Below, piece by piece: positions 17,374 to 26,311 of a stretch of DNA of 64,000 nt. This DNA is from Haploplasma axanthum (GTDB lineage: Bacteria; Bacillota_I; Bacilli_A; Acholeplasmatales; Acholeplasmataceae). The stretch is from NCBI RefSeq assembly GCF_900660745.1, contig NZ_LR215048.1, positions 1,240,001 to 1,304,000 of the forward strand, read 5' to 3'. Each line of letters opens with the position of its first letter. Position 1 is the first letter of the stretch. Under the pieces are notes generated by a model. It searched no databases and was not told where the DNA came from. It was given only the letters and a program-made list of their open reading frames with translations. The position numbers and the translations under genes were made by a program.

Positions 17374-17397
17374 ATTTCTTTGGTTTCCCAAAGAAAT
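17374..17397 (-). terminator. Riboswitch-controlled terminator before thiT
   Basis: ATTTCTTTGG-GAAA-CCAAAGAAAT forms a perfect 10-bp hairpin followed by a T-rich run on the minus strand, between the TPP aptamer and the thiT ribosome site. It is the likely off-switch when TPP is bound. Confidence 0.8.
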
Positions 17398-17427
17398 AGC
17401 ATCAAAAAAAGATTCTTTTTTCTCAAC

Positions 17428-17504
17428 TATCCCTCCGCTGGTATAACCCAGATCAGGTTCTTCGGGTCGACTATTGTCCTCTCAGCCTATTGGCTCCCCG
17501 TAGT
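17428..17504 (-). promoter_or_regulatory. TPP riboswitch (THI element)
   Basis: The minus strand contains the conserved THI blocks in order: ACGGGGAGC, GGCTGAGAGG, GACCCG, GAACCTGATCTGGGTTA and CCAGCGGAGGGA. These match the thiamine pyrophosphate aptamer core. With the downstream terminator it should repress thiT when thiamine pyrophosphate is plentiful. Confidence 0.97.
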
Positions 17505-17514
17505 GATCATAATT

Positions 17515-17523
17515 ATTATAGCA
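17515..17523 (-). promoter_or_regulatory. Extended -10 promoter of thiT
   Basis: TGCTATAAT on the minus strand ends about 10 bp before the riboswitch core, fitting a transcript that starts at the aptamer. Confidence 0.65.
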
Positions 17524-17551
17524 TATAAAAATAAATAATAAAATATAATGC

Positions 17552-17586
17552 AAAAAAGGATGATATTTTTTAAAATACCATCCTTT
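17552..17586 (-). terminator. Terminator of pdp
   Basis: AAAGGATGGTATTTT pairs with AAAATATCATCCTTTT (one mismatch or wobble) and is followed by T residues on the minus strand, just after the pdp stop codon. Confidence 0.85.
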
Positions 17587-17589
17587 ATT

Positions 17590-18885
17590 TTATTTAACTG
17601 TTCCTAAAATTAGTTTAAAATCTTGTTTCTTGCTACCTATTGTAATACTCTTTTTAATAAGTTCGGTTGCTTCTTCAACACCTTTTTCACTTACATAGAG
17701 AGTAACCAGTACATCTCCAACTTTAACCTTATCACCAATTTTTTTATGAAGATCAAGACCAACTTTCAAATCAATAACATCTTCTTTTGTTTCTCTACCA
17801 GCACCTAATCTGGATGCTGCAACACCAATACCTAATGCATCAATTTTTGTTATATAACCCTCTTTAGTAGATTTTACTTCAACTGTCTTATCGGTAATTA
17901 ATTTACTTGGGTTATCAACATAACTTACATCTCCACCTTGGGCAATAACCATTTCTCTAAATTTATTCAATGCTTTACCATCATGAAGTGACTTAGCAAG
18001 TTTTCTTTTTGCTACTTCAAAATCAGTTTCAATTTTTGCATCTAATAATAATTGTGCACCAATTGTAGTAGTAACTTCTACAACATCTCTTGGTCCTTTT
18101 CCATTCATTGTTTCAATTGATTCAAATACTTCCAATCCGTTACCAATTTTATGTCCTAAGGGCTCATCCATGCTTGTTAAAATTGCGGTTACTTTTTTAC
18201 CAGCTAACTTTCCAATATTCACCATTAATTTAGCAAGTTTTTTAGCTTCATCTAAAGTTTTCATAAATGCTCCAGAACCAACCTTAACATCTAAACATAT
18301 AGCATCAGAACCACTTGCTAGTTTCTTTGACATAATACTTGAAGCAATAAGTGGTATTATATCAACAGTTCCCGTAACATCTCTTAGGGCATAAAGTTTT
18401 TTATCTGCCGGAGCAACATCTCCACTTTGACCAATAACAGATAAACCTATTTCATTAACTTGTCTTTCAAAATCTTCAAATGATAATTCTGTCTTAAATC
18501 CTGGAATACTTTCTAATTTATCAATGGTTCCACCAGTATGCCCTAATCCTCTACCACTCATTTTAGCTACTTTAGCACCATGTGCTGCAAGTAATGGTGC
18601 AAGTATTAAAGTTACTTTATCACCAACTCCACCAGTTGAATGCTTGTCTACTTTAATTCCATTAATTTTTGATAAATCGAAAACATCGCCACTATCGCGC
18701 ATTGATAATGCAAGATTAGTAGCTTCTTCATCATTCATTCCTTGAAAAAATAAAGTCATTAAGAATGAACTCATTTGATAATCTTTAATTGTTCCATTTG
18801 TATAATTTTTAACTAAATATTGAATTTCCTCTTTCGTTAAAGCGTTCCCTGCACGCTTTTTTAGAATCAAATCAACTATGTGCAT
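17590..18885 (-). CDS. pdp: Pyrimidine-nucleoside phosphorylase
   Basis: This 431-residue protein, close to the 433 residues of Bacillus Pdp, has the family signature SGRGLGHTGGTIDKLESIPG near residue 110 and the phosphate-binding KHSTGGVGDK segment near 82. It phosphorolyses uridine, deoxyuridine and thymidine. With deoC and deoD (25 kb) it forms the nucleoside salvage set. The ATG follows AAGGAGTG. It is transcribed divergently from the phosphatase gene from a shared 67-bp spacer. Confidence 0.94.
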   Translation of the reverse strand: MHIVDLILKKRAGNALTKEEIQYLVKNYTNGTIKDYQMSSFLMTLFFQGMNDEEATNLALSMRDSGDVFDLSKINGIKVDKHSTGGVGDKVTLILAPLLAAHGAKVAKMSGRGLGHTGGTIDKLESIPGFKTELSFEDFERQVNEIGLSVIGQSGDVAPADKKLYALRDVTGTVDIIPLIASSIMSKKLASGSDAICLDVKVGSGAFMKTLDEAKKLAKLMVNIGKLAGKKVTAILTSMDEPLGHKIGNGLEVFESIETMNGKGPRDVVEVTTTIGAQLLLDAKIETDFEVAKRKLAKSLHDGKALNKFREMVIAQGGDVSYVDNPSKLITDKTVEVKSTKEGYITKIDALGIGVAASRLGAGRETKEDVIDLKVGLDLHKKIGDKVKVGDVLVTLYVSEKGVEEATELIKKSITIGSKKQDFKLILGTVK

Positions 18886-18905
18886 ATAATCACTCCTTCA
18901 CATAT

Positions 18906-18914
18906 ATTCTACCA
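18906..18914 (-). promoter_or_regulatory. Extended -10 promoter of pdp
   Basis: TGGTAGAAT on the minus strand, 21 bp before the pdp ATG, is an extended -10-like element facing away from the phosphatase promoter. Confidence 0.45.
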
Positions 18915-18922
18915 TATTTTTA

Positions 18923-18931
18923 TGTTATAAT
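18923..18931 (+). promoter_or_regulatory. Extended -10 promoter of the histidine phosphatase gene
   Basis: TGTTATAAT is a perfect extended -10 element 21 bp before the ATG at 18953; no convincing -35 is present. Confidence 0.65.
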
Positions 18932-18952
18932 AGAGTTTGAAAGGTGATTATT

Positions 18953-19537
18953 ATGAAAATATATTTAGTTAGACATGGTCAAACAAATTATAACTCTCAA
19001 AGATTAATTCAAGGTAGAGTTGATGCCCCTTTAAATAATGTTGGTCAAAAACAAGCTAAAACTGCTGGGCAAAAATTAAAAAGTTTAGGAGTTACTTTTG
19101 ATCGAGTAGTTTCTAGTCCACTATCAAGAGCATTAGAAACAGGCTATTTGATTAGTAAAAAAATTAATTATAAAGGACACATATTAATTGAACCAAACTT
19201 TGTTGAACGTGATTTTGGTAATTACGAGTTAACAAAAATTGCTGATAATTTCCCTAAAGTCATGGTTGAAGGATTTAGTGAAGTTGGTTTTGAAGATAAT
19301 GAACAAATTAGAGAACGTATCGCATATGGATTAGTAAATCTTTATAATCGTTTTCCAGATGAGACAATCGTACTTACAACACATGCGCATGCTATAAGAA
19401 CAGTATATCTATTATTTGATAATAAAAAATATACATATACTAATTTCTTTTTAGGTAATGGATCAATTCATCTATTCGAATTTGATGGTAAAAAACTTAA
19501 TTTGATTGAAACATATCTAAATGAAGAGGAACAATAA
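18953..19537 (+). CDS. Histidine phosphatase family protein (phosphoglycerate mutase-like)
   Basis: This 194-residue protein opens with MKIYLVRHGQTNYN, the RHG phosphohistidine motif, and has the catalytic SSPLSRALET and VERDFGNYE segments and the second catalytic His in LTTHAHAIRT. It belongs to the branch that includes cofactor-dependent phosphoglycerate mutase and broad-specificity phosphatases such as PhoE. At this length a small-molecule phosphatase is more likely than a glycolytic mutase; the substrate is unknown. The ATG at 18953 follows AAAGGTGA; the in-frame GTG at 18944 lies inside that site. Confidence 0.85.
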   Translation: MKIYLVRHGQTNYNSQRLIQGRVDAPLNNVGQKQAKTAGQKLKSLGVTFDRVVSSPLSRALETGYLISKKINYKGHILIEPNFVERDFGNYELTKIADNFPKVMVEGFSEVGFEDNEQIRERIAYGLVNLYNRFPDETIVLTTHAHAIRTVYLLFDNKKYTYTNFFLGNGSIHLFEFDGKKLNLIETYLNEEEQ

Positions 19538-19564
19538 GGATTGCTTTATAGCAATCTTTTTTTA
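19538..19564 (+). terminator. Terminator of the histidine phosphatase gene
   Basis: GATTGC-tttata-GCAATC followed by T8, directly after the stop codon. Confidence 0.9.
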
Positions 19565-19565
19565 T

Positions 19566-19592
19566 TAAAAAAAGACCGATTTAATCGATCTT
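19566..19592 (-). terminator. Terminator of plsC
   Basis: On the minus strand AAGATCGAT-taa-ATCGGTCTT, with one T-G wobble, is followed by T7. The hairpin includes part of the plsC stop codon. Confidence 0.85.
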
Positions 19593-20382
19593 ATTTATCT
19601 AACCTGCTATTTATTATTTCAAACATTTTTTCACCAATTTCTTGAGTAGTTAAATCTTTAATTTCTTCATATTTAACAACTGGATGAAAAATTATTTTAA
19701 TATGTAATCTTTGAAAGAACTTCTTTTTTGCTATCTTACTATTATTAATAATTGAAACTGGTAAAAAATCAGATTCAGATTTAACACCTATTTTATAAGC
19801 ACCTGCTTTAATACCAACCATTGAATCTTGTTCTCTCGATAAAATCCCACCTTCTGGGAATATGAGCATTGCCAAACCTTCTTCAACATTTTTAATTGCT
19901 TGAATCATTGTCTTAGCTGTTCTTCTATTATCATCACGATCAATCGGAAGGCAACCTAAATAATCCATATATTGTGAAACAAGTGGCAACTTATACAATG
20001 AAATTTTCGGTGTAAATGCTAATGCACGATTCATGTATGCCATAATTAAGAATGGATCATCTTTAGATTTATGGTTTCCATATACTGTTAATTTTCCTGT
20101 TTTTGGAATATTTTCAGTTCCTTCTGCTGTTACTTTCAAACCTAAAACAATCCCATTTAAAAATCTTGAGAGATTCTTTAATAGTTTATGTTTAAACTTT
20201 GTATTTGGTTTTGATTTTTTCATAAATGGTAATAATAAATATAATCCAATAATAATCACGATAATACTAGTTAAAAATCCCGCAATTAACCAAACTGGTA
20301 TTAGATATAGAATATCACTAATTAAGAAAAAGTATAGTGCACTACTCCCAAACCAAAGAAAGAAAAATATAAAAGTAAACAT
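19591..20382 (-). CDS. plsC: 1-acyl-sn-glycerol-3-phosphate acyltransferase
   Basis: The 263-residue protein has two N-terminal membrane segments (about residues 1-22 and 28-52), then the acyltransferase motifs NHKSKDD (HX4D, near residue 112), the IDRDDNRR segment, FPEGG (near residue 176) and the following GAYKIG. PlsC acylates lysophosphatidic acid to phosphatidic acid in membrane lipid synthesis. It overlaps folA by one base (TAATG) and is the last gene of the LOG-pepV-thyA-folA-plsC run. Confidence 0.9.
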   Translation of the reverse strand: MFTFIFFFLWFGSSALYFFLISDILYLIPVWLIAGFLTSIIVIIIGLYLLLPFMKKSKPNTKFKHKLLKNLSRFLNGIVLGLKVTAEGTENIPKTGKLTVYGNHKSKDDPFLIMAYMNRALAFTPKISLYKLPLVSQYMDYLGCLPIDRDDNRRTAKTMIQAIKNVEEGLAMLIFPEGGILSREQDSMVGIKAGAYKIGVKSESDFLPVSIINNSKIAKKKFFQRLHIKIIFHPVVKYEEIKDLTTQEIGEKMFEIINSRLDK

Positions 20383-20855
20383 TAATGTTTTCTCCTTTCA
20401 TAGGTTGCAAATATTAAACTATCAGTATTTGAATAATTAACTAACTGATAATCATTCAAATCAAATTTTTTAAAATATCTATTTCCTTCAAATCTTCCAA
20501 GGACAAATGTAATATATAATCTATCAGCATAAGGTAATGCAAGATTATATATTGTTGGTCCACCAATAACGAAGATTTCTTCATTATTATTCTTTAAAAA
20601 ATGATTTACATCTTTAACTAATATTGCATCTTCATATACTTTATCAATTAAATTTGCTACATAAATTTTTTTAAATGGGAAAGGTTTAGTTTTATAATAT
20701 CCTTTCATTGATTCATAAGTTAAATCACCCATTAAAACAATCTTATCTTTTGTAACATTTTTAAAATAAGTTAAATCTTTAGGGAAATGCCAAGGTAGTT
20801 TATCATTATTACCAACTAACCAGTTTTCATCCATAGCCCAAATCAGATTTATCAT
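20382..20855 (-). CDS. folA: Dihydrofolate reductase
   Basis: This 157-residue DHFR starts [28 protein letters not shown], which holds the substrate-loop Trp and the acidic active-site residue, and has the NADPH-binding [15 protein letters not shown] segment. It regenerates tetrahydrofolate from the dihydrofolate made by ThyA. Its start overlaps the thyA stop (ATGA). Confidence 0.95.
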   Translation of the reverse strand: MINLIWAMDENWLVGNNDKLPWHFPKDLTYFKNVTKDKIVLMGDLTYESMKGYYKTKPFPFKKIYVANLIDKVYEDAILVKDVNHFLKNNNEEIFVIGGPTIYNLALPYADRLYITFVLGRFEGNRYFKKFDLNDYQLVNYSNTDSLIFATYERRKH

Positions 20856-21718
20856 ACAGCAACCACTCCTTTAATTAAGGGATGCGGATTATAGTCTGTA
20901 AGGCTGAAATCTTCATATTTAAAGTCTAAAATGTTCTTAATTTCAGGATTAATAATCATTTTCGGAAGTTTTCTTATTTCTCTAGTTAATTGAAGATTAA
21001 CCTGATCTAAGTGATTTAAATATATATGAGCGTCCCCAATAGTATGAACAAATGTTTTTGGCTTTAAATTAGTAACTTGGGCTACCATCATTAATAGTAA
21101 TGAATATGATGCAATATTAAATGGAATTCCAAGGAATACATCACCACTTCTTTGATATAGTTGAAGTGATAGTTCACCATTATTTACATAAAATTGCATG
21201 AAAGCATGACATGGGGGTAACGCCATATTCTTAATTTCGCTTGGATTCCATGCAGAAATAATATGACGTCTTGAATTAGGATTCTTCTTTATATCATCAA
21301 TTACATTAAGAAGTTGGTCAACACCTAAAAAGTTTCTCCATTGTTTTCCATAAACAGGGCCTAGTTCACCATGTTTTTTAGCAAACTCTTCATCATTTTT
21401 TATTTTATCAATAAATTCTACTAGAGATTCATTCTGATAATCATTACTTTTCTTAAATATTTCGTACGGCCATTCATTCCAGATATTAACTTTATTATCT
21501 ACTAAATATTTAATATTTGTATCTCCACTTATAAACCATAAAAGTTCATGAATAATCGATTTTAAATGGACTTTTTTTGTTGTTAGTAAAGGGAACCCTT
21601 CATCTAAATCATATTTAGTTTGATAACCAAAAACACTAATTGTTCCAGTGTTAGTACGATCATCTTTTGTATCACCATTTTTTAAAATATATTCACACAT
21701 TTCTAAATACTGTTTCAT
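20852..21718 (-). CDS. thyA: Thymidylate synthase
   Basis: The 288-residue classical ThyA carries the catalytic Cys in [12 protein letters not shown], the dUMP-binding [17 protein letters not shown] segment and a C-terminal [10 protein letters not shown]. It methylates dUMP to dTMP with methylene-tetrahydrofolate. A GGGGG ribosome site precedes the ATG. Together with folA and the dCMP deaminase at 3.0-3.5 kb it gives a complete dCMP to dTMP route. Confidence 0.97.
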   Translation of the reverse strand: MKQYLEMCEYILKNGDTKDDRTNTGTISVFGYQTKYDLDEGFPLLTTKKVHLKSIIHELLWFISGDTNIKYLVDNKVNIWNEWPYEIFKKSNDYQNESLVEFIDKIKNDEEFAKKHGELGPVYGKQWRNFLGVDQLLNVIDDIKKNPNSRRHIISAWNPSEIKNMALPPCHAFMQFYVNNGELSLQLYQRSGDVFLGIPFNIASYSLLLMMVAQVTNLKPKTFVHTIGDAHIYLNHLDQVNLQLTREIRKLPKMIINPEIKNILDFKYEDFSLTDYNPHPLIKGVVAV

Positions 21719-21736
21719 TATGTCCCCCTAAATACT

Positions 21737-23113
21737 TTATTTTGCTAATTCGTATAGTGCTTCTGTATATATAATTGTTGCTAGAATTAAATCATCAATT
21801 TCAATGTATTCATCTTTTTGATGAATATATGAAGGTTTACCTAAGAAGTGTGGTCCAAAAGCAACCACATTAGGCATAGCACGTGCAAACGTACCACCAC
21901 CAATTGTTATTGGTTTAGCCTCTACATCATTTGTATGTTTACGATATACTGTCATTAATTTTTGAACTAATTCTGAATTTGGATCATTGTAAAGTAATTT
22001 TTGATGATGATTATATGAAACATTAAATCCTTTAAATGTATCTTTTAATGAATTAAACATTTCATCAAAAACTACTCCGTTAGGATATCTAACATTTAAA
22101 ACAACTTTAAAATCATTATTATTAACTTCTAGAACACCTAAATTAACTGTTAAATCACCCATTTCATCATCATGATAGTTAATCCCTAGTTTATTACCTC
22201 TAGTATCTTTAGTTAGATATTTATCAATTAAAATTGTTAATTCATTTTTAATTCCTTCTTGAATTAAAAAATCGTTTAATAAATGAATTGCATTTTTACC
22301 AAGTTCTGGTAATGAACCATGGGCACTAATACCATCTAAATCAAGTTTGATTCCATTAGTTGTTTTTTCAGTATTTCCATTTAAGTTATTTTCTTTTAAA
22401 TACTTTTCAAAAGAATCTACAAATTTATCATTAACATTCTTAACAATTGCTGTTGCATGATCTGGAACCATATTATCTCTAAGTCCACCAGTAAATGAAA
22501 CTAATGAGCTATTATCATACTTGCCTTCAATATTTATTCTTACAATCCCTTTTTCAGCATAGATTAATGGGAAATCTGCATCAGGAATAAATCCAGATAC
22601 TGGTGCTTCAGGAAATCTTTTGAAATAATGATTAACACATCTCCAACCAGATTCTTCATCAATACCTAAAACAAGTTTAACTCTTTTTGATAATGGAACA
22701 TTTAATTCTTTTAAGATTTTTAATGCATAATATGCAGCAATAGTTGGTCCTTTATCATCTTCAGTTCCACGACCAAACATTTTTCCATCATGAATTTCTG
22801 CTCCATATGCTGGATAGCTCCATCCAGATCCTGCTGGTACAACATCTAAATGTCCTATTATCCCAACAAATTCATTTTGTTTACCATATTCAATATGACC
22901 TGCATATCCATCAACATTAAGTGTTTCAAATCCATCTTTATTTCCTAAACTTAACATATAATCTAATGCTTCTTTATTACCTTCACCAAATGGAGCACCA
23001 ACTCTATTTGGATCAAATGTTGTTAGTTCAGAATTTATTTGAATTAATTTTTGTAAATCTTTGATTAAATCATCTTTTCTTTTCAATACTTCTGCTTTAA
23101 AATCTATTTTCAT
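21737..23113 (-). CDS. pepV: Dipeptidase PepV (M20 family)
   Basis: The 458-residue M20 metallopeptidase of PepV type has the zinc motifs GHLDVVPAG, GRGTEDDKGP and DEESGWRC, the catalytic-domain lid with SAHGSLPELGKNA, and a C-terminal FARAMPNVVAFGP block. It hydrolyses dipeptides in the cytoplasm. The second ATG (23113) is preferred because the first one (23122) directly abuts the GGAG ribosome site. Confidence 0.93.
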   Translation of the reverse strand: MKIDFKAEVLKRKDDLIKDLQKLIQINSELTTFDPNRVGAPFGEGNKEALDYMLSLGNKDGFETLNVDGYAGHIEYGKQNEFVGIIGHLDVVPAGSGWSYPAYGAEIHDGKMFGRGTEDDKGPTIAAYYALKILKELNVPLSKRVKLVLGIDEESGWRCVNHYFKRFPEAPVSGFIPDADFPLIYAEKGIVRINIEGKYDNSSLVSFTGGLRDNMVPDHATAIVKNVNDKFVDSFEKYLKENNLNGNTEKTTNGIKLDLDGISAHGSLPELGKNAIHLLNDFLIQEGIKNELTILIDKYLTKDTRGNKLGINYHDDEMGDLTVNLGVLEVNNNDFKVVLNVRYPNGVVFDEMFNSLKDTFKGFNVSYNHHQKLLYNDPNSELVQKLMTVYRKHTNDVEAKPITIGGGTFARAMPNVVAFGPHFLGKPSYIHQKDEYIEIDDLILATIIYTEALYELAK

Positions 23114-23152
23114 ATTGTTCATCTCCTATTTACTATTTTAACATAAATTTCA

Positions 23153-23716
23153 TTATTTAAATGTTCTAAACTTTGGTGGTTCATAATTATTAATAAATTC
23201 ATTTATAGTTTTAACATTATCACTAAATAATATTTTATCAAATGTTTCTTTACTGAAAAAACCAGTATCAGTCATAACTTTATATTGTTCATATAAGTGT
23301 TTATAAAAATTATTAACATTATATAAAATACATGGACTAGCATTTTGACCAATACCTGCCCATGAAATCACTTCAGTAATTTCTTCAAGTGTTCCTGCAC
23401 CACCAGGCATTGCTATAAAGGCATCAGATAGTTCAAACATTTTATGTTTTCTAATACTCATATTATCAACGATAATAAACTCCGTAATTTCTTTAAATGC
23501 AAGTTCTTTATCAATTAAGAATTGTGGCATAATACCAATTACTAATCCACCATACTCAAGAACAGTTTTAGCAATTAGTCCCATTAAACCTCTTTTACCC
23601 CCACCATATACTAGTGTATGGTTATTTTCACCAATCCATTTGCCGAGTTCAAAAGCTTTCTTTGCATAGATTTCATTATCTCCACTGTTTGCTCCACAAT
23701 ATACTGCTATCTTCAA
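23153..23716 (-). CDS. LOG-family nucleotide phosphoribohydrolase (TIGR00730)
   Basis: The roughly 187-residue protein has the lysine-decarboxylase-like/LOG signature: YGGGKRGLMG near residue 42 and MPGGAGTLEEITEV near 105. LOG proteins cleave the N-glycosidic bond of nucleotide monophosphates (cytokinin riboside monophosphates in the type enzymes); the bacterial physiological substrate is usually unclear. The ribosome site AAGGAG abuts the upstream ATG (23725) but is 9 bp from an in-frame TTG at 23716, which is therefore the better start. Confidence 0.82.
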   Translation of the reverse strand: MKIAVYCGANSGDNEIYAKKAFELGKWIGENNHTLVYGGGKRGLMGLIAKTVLEYGGLVIGIMPQFLIDKELAFKEITEFIIVDNMSIRKHKMFELSDAFIAMPGGAGTLEEITEVISWAGIGQNASPCILYNVNNFYKHLYEQYKVMTDTGFFSKETFDKILFSDNVKTINEFINNYEPPKFRTFK

Positions 23717-23745
23717 ACTAATCATCTCCTTAATATACTTGACTT

Positions 23746-23754
23746 ATTATAACA
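23746..23754 (-). promoter_or_regulatory. Extended -10 promoter before the LOG gene
   Basis: TGTTATAAT on the minus strand is a perfect extended -10 element about 30 bp before the LOG gene start; it probably drives LOG-pepV-thyA-folA-plsC. Confidence 0.65.
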
Positions 23755-23766
23755 AAATATCATGTT

Positions 23767-23792
23767 AAAAAAAAGAAATCATTTGATTTCTT
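23767..23792 (-). terminator. Terminator of ssb
   Basis: AAGAAATC-aaat-GATTTCTT followed by T residues on the minus strand; the hairpin contains the ssb stop codon. Confidence 0.85.
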
Positions 23793-24126
23793 CTTCTAAT
23801 TTTGCTTTACTTGTCGATAAATATGTAATCTTTTCAGCAATCACTTCAAGCATACTAATTTTTTTATCATCTGTAACTTGATACTGCCATGTTTGAATTC
23901 TTGCTTTTACTGCTAACATTACACCTTTTTTTACAAATGACTCAACAATAGTTGCTAAACCTTCCCAAGCAGTTACTTGAATGAAGTCAGTATCATATTC
24001 TCCATCATAGTTTTTAAAACCTCTTTGCACTGCTAATTGGAATCTTAACACCTTTTTACCATCTTCAAGTATTACCGCTTCTGGTTCATGTGTAATTCTT
24101 CCTATTAATACTAATTGATTAAGCAT
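23779..24126 (-). CDS. ssb: Short single-stranded DNA-binding protein
   Basis: This 115-residue single OB-fold SSB starts NQLVLIGRITHEPEA and has the WEGLATIVESFVKKG core block. It ends just after the fold with LEEEIK and lacks the flexible linker and acidic DDDIPF-type tip that recruits partners in the main housekeeping SSB. It may therefore be a paralogue (as the short SsbB is in Bacillus), with the primary ssb next to rpsF/rpsR elsewhere. It has its own promoter region and terminator. Confidence 0.88.
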   Translation of the reverse strand: MLNQLVLIGRITHEPEAVILEDGKKVLRFQLAVQRGFKNYDGEYDTDFIQVTAWEGLATIVESFVKKGVMLAVKARIQTWQYQVTDDKKISMLEVIAEKITYLSTSKAKLEEEIK

Positions 24127-24129
24127 AAT

Positions 24130-24149
24130 AATCTCTCCTTTTAAGAGAG
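24130..24149 (-). other. Small hairpin covering the ssb ribosome site
   Basis: On the minus strand CTCTC-ttaaaa-GGAGAG can fold into a short hairpin that contains the ssb Shine-Dalgarno sequence about 7 bp before the ATG. Only 5 bp, so weak; it could dampen translation. Confidence 0.35.
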
Positions 24150-24220
24150 TATACTAATAACTTAACTTATATTAAAATCATCAAATTTCAAATAAAATTA
24201 ATATAAAAACAATCTTTAAA

Positions 24221-24260
24221 TAAAAAAATAGTAGAGAGTATTTCTTTTAATCTCTACTAT
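24221..24260 (-). terminator. Terminator of the ileS-to-deoD operon
   Basis: TAGTAGAGA and TCTCTACTA arms with a 13-nt loop are followed by seven T residues on the minus strand, 32 bp after the deoD stop. Confidence 0.85.
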
Positions 24261-24291
24261 ATAATTATTTATAAATTTTCTCTTAAATTGA

Positions 24292-25002
24292 TTAAATACT
24301 ATTTAAAGCAACTAACATCATTTCTTTGAAAGCTTCTTGTCTTTCTTGTGCAGTTGTTGCTTCATGTGTTACAAGCGAATCAGAGATTGTTAATAGACAT
24401 GCAGCTTTCTTACCTAATGCTTTTGCATTAGTAAACAAAGCAAATGATTCCATTTCCACACAAACAGCATTATGTTTTTCATAAATATCTTTAAACTCAT
24501 CTGGATTTACACGGTAAAAAACATCTGATGAATGAATTGTTTCAGTATGTAATGTAACTCCAACTTTTGCAGCTGATTTTAACAATCGATTATTTAATGA
24601 TTTAGTTGCAGGTAATGTTTTTCTTCCTGTCACTCCCATTGTCTTAGCATAACTTGATTCACTCCAAGCATCTTTAGCTAATACAACATCATATAATTTC
24701 AATTTATCAGTATAAGCACCAGCAGAACCTACTCTAATGATTGCTTCTACATCATAGAATTTAAATAATTCATATGAATAAATACCAATACTTGGCATTC
24801 CCATTCCAGAACCCATAACTGTTACTTTTTTACCATTAAACTTACCAGTATAACCAAACATGTTTCTTACTCCATTAATTTGAACTACATCTTTAAGAAA
24901 AGTTTCAGCGATATACTTAGCTCTTAATGGATCTCCAGGCATAATAACTGTTTTAGCAATTAAATCTTTGTCTTTCAACTCAATATGTGGTGTTGGTATC
25001 AT
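24292..25002 (-). CDS. deoD: Purine-nucleoside phosphorylase, DeoD type
   Basis: This 236-residue trimeric/hexameric-type PNP (NP-I family) begins [35 protein letters not shown]. It has the phosphate/ribose-binding [14 protein letters not shown] and [10 protein letters not shown] segments and the VEMESFALF ribose site. It phosphorolyses purine (deoxy)ribonucleosides. The start at 25002 follows AAAAAGGAG; an in-frame extension to 25071 is wholly inside deoC. The two genes overlap by 23 bp. Confidence 0.95.
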   Translation of the reverse strand: MIPTPHIELKDKDLIAKTVIMPGDPLRAKYIAETFLKDVVQINGVRNMFGYTGKFNGKKVTVMGSGMGMPSIGIYSYELFKFYDVEAIIRVGSAGAYTDKLKLYDVVLAKDAWSESSYAKTMGVTGRKTLPATKSLNNRLLKSAAKVGVTLHTETIHSSDVFYRVNPDEFKDIYEKHNAVCVEMESFALFTNAKALGKKAACLLTISDSLVTHEATTAQERQEAFKEMMLVALNSI

Positions 25003-25654
25003 TTTTTTTCTCCTTTTTAAGTACAATGTCAACGCCATTTGAAGTACCAATTCTTGTCGCACCTGCTTCAATCATTGCCATAGCATCTTCATACGTTCTA
25101 ACTCCACCTGATGCTTTTACTTCAGCATCTTTTCCAACTGTTTCTTTCATCAATTTAACATCTTCAACTTTAGCACCACCTGTACCAAATCCTGTTGAAG
25201 TTTTTACAAAGTCTGCTCCAGCTTCAACTGTTAGTTCAGAAGCTTTGATAATTTCTTCTTTTGTTAAATAACAAGTTTCAATAATAACTTTAACGGTTCT
25301 ACCACCAGCAGCAATTACTACACCTTCTAATTCATCTAAAATAGTTTCATAATTGCCTTGTTTTAAGGCTGTAACATTAATAACAACATCTATTTCATCA
25401 GCACCATTAATAACAGCATCAAGTGTTTCTTGTGTTTTGATTATTGGTGTATGTGTTCCATGTGGAAAACCAATAACAGTACAAACTAAAACATCAGTTC
25501 CTTTTAATTGTTCTTTTGCATATGCAACCCAAATAGGATTAACACAAACACTTTTAAAGTTATATTCTTTTGCTTCTTTAATTAGTTTATCAATTTGCTC
25601 TTTTGAAACGTTTGCTCCAAGTTTAGTATGATCAATATATTTATTCAATTGCAT
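24980..25654 (-). CDS. deoC: Deoxyribose-phosphate aldolase
   Basis: This 224-residue class I aldolase begins [19 protein letters not shown] and has the Schiff-base Lys in [15 protein letters not shown] (near residue 155) and the second Lys in [14 protein letters not shown]. It splits deoxyribose-5-phosphate into glyceraldehyde-3-phosphate and acetaldehyde; the latter can be used by AdhE (57.9 kb). The ATG at 25654 follows AAAGGAAAAG. The C-terminal tail is Lys/Asn rich and read through by the deoD start. Confidence 0.95.
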   Translation of the reverse strand: MQLNKYIDHTKLGANVSKEQIDKLIKEAKEYNFKSVCVNPIWVAYAKEQLKGTDVLVCTVIGFPHGTHTPIIKTQETLDAVINGADEIDVVINVTALKQGNYETILDELEGVVIAAGGRTVKVIIETCYLTKEEIIKASELTVEAGADFVKTSTGFGTGGAKVEDVKLMKETVGKDAEVKASGGVRTYEDAMAMIEAGATRIGTSNGVDIVLKKEKKNDTNTTY

Positions 25655-26303
25655 TTTTCTTTTCCTTTCTTTTTTCATAAATTCTTAATATGAAATTAAT
25701 TGTTGGACCAACACCTATAACTACAATTATTGTGAAGAAATTAATTTGTGTAGTTAATAATTTAGTTATTAATCCTAGAATTATCGCCAATATTAAGAAA
25801 AATGTATCTAGTAAAACTTTAGTTTTATGGTAAGAACCAATTTTTTTACTTAGATAAAGTGTTAGTTCATCATATGATGACATTGGTAGTTTTTCTATTA
25901 TTAATATTGCTGCACCAATAGCTACTATAACAATTGATACAAGTCCAAATGGAATACTAAACCAATAATGATTCATTATACTATTCGCATCTCCAATATT
26001 AAAGATATTATTAAGTAGTGGCTGCCAAAAGTTTATACATAATCCAATTAATATTCCTACAACAATACTAAAAACTAATTTAAAGTTTCTTGTTAGTGCA
26101 AACAATATGACGGCAATTACTGCATTTGTAATAAGGGTAGCTGTTCCTGTTTCTATTTTCACTAGTTTTCCAAAGAAAACGTTAAATGCATCAAGTGAAC
26201 TTGCACCTAATTCAGTTACAATAATTCCTGTAACACCCAAAGCTAAAAGTATTATTCCGATTATTTCAAATACTACTTTCCTGATAATTATTTTTTTATC
26301 CAT
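25641..26303 (-). CDS. YczE-like multi-pass membrane protein
   Basis: This 220-residue protein has about five to six membrane segments and resembles the YczE/YyaS family: [21 protein letters not shown] near the N-terminus and a [15 protein letters not shown] segment in the middle. Its function is not established. It lies immediately before deoC (14-bp overlap with the deoC ATG at 25654), so a nucleoside or base transport role is possible but speculative. GGAG lies before the ATG. Confidence 0.65.
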   Translation of the reverse strand: MDKKIIIRKVVFEIIGIILLALGVTGIIVTELGASSLDAFNVFFGKLVKIETGTATLITNAVIAVILFALTRNFKLVFSIVVGILIGLCINFWQPLLNNIFNIGDANSIMNHYWFSIPFGLVSIVIVAIGAAILIIEKLPMSSYDELTLYLSKKIGSYHKTKVLLDTFFLILAIILGLITKLLTTQINFFTIIVVIGVGPTINFILRIYEKRKEKKNAIE

Positions 26304-26311
26304 TTTGCTCC

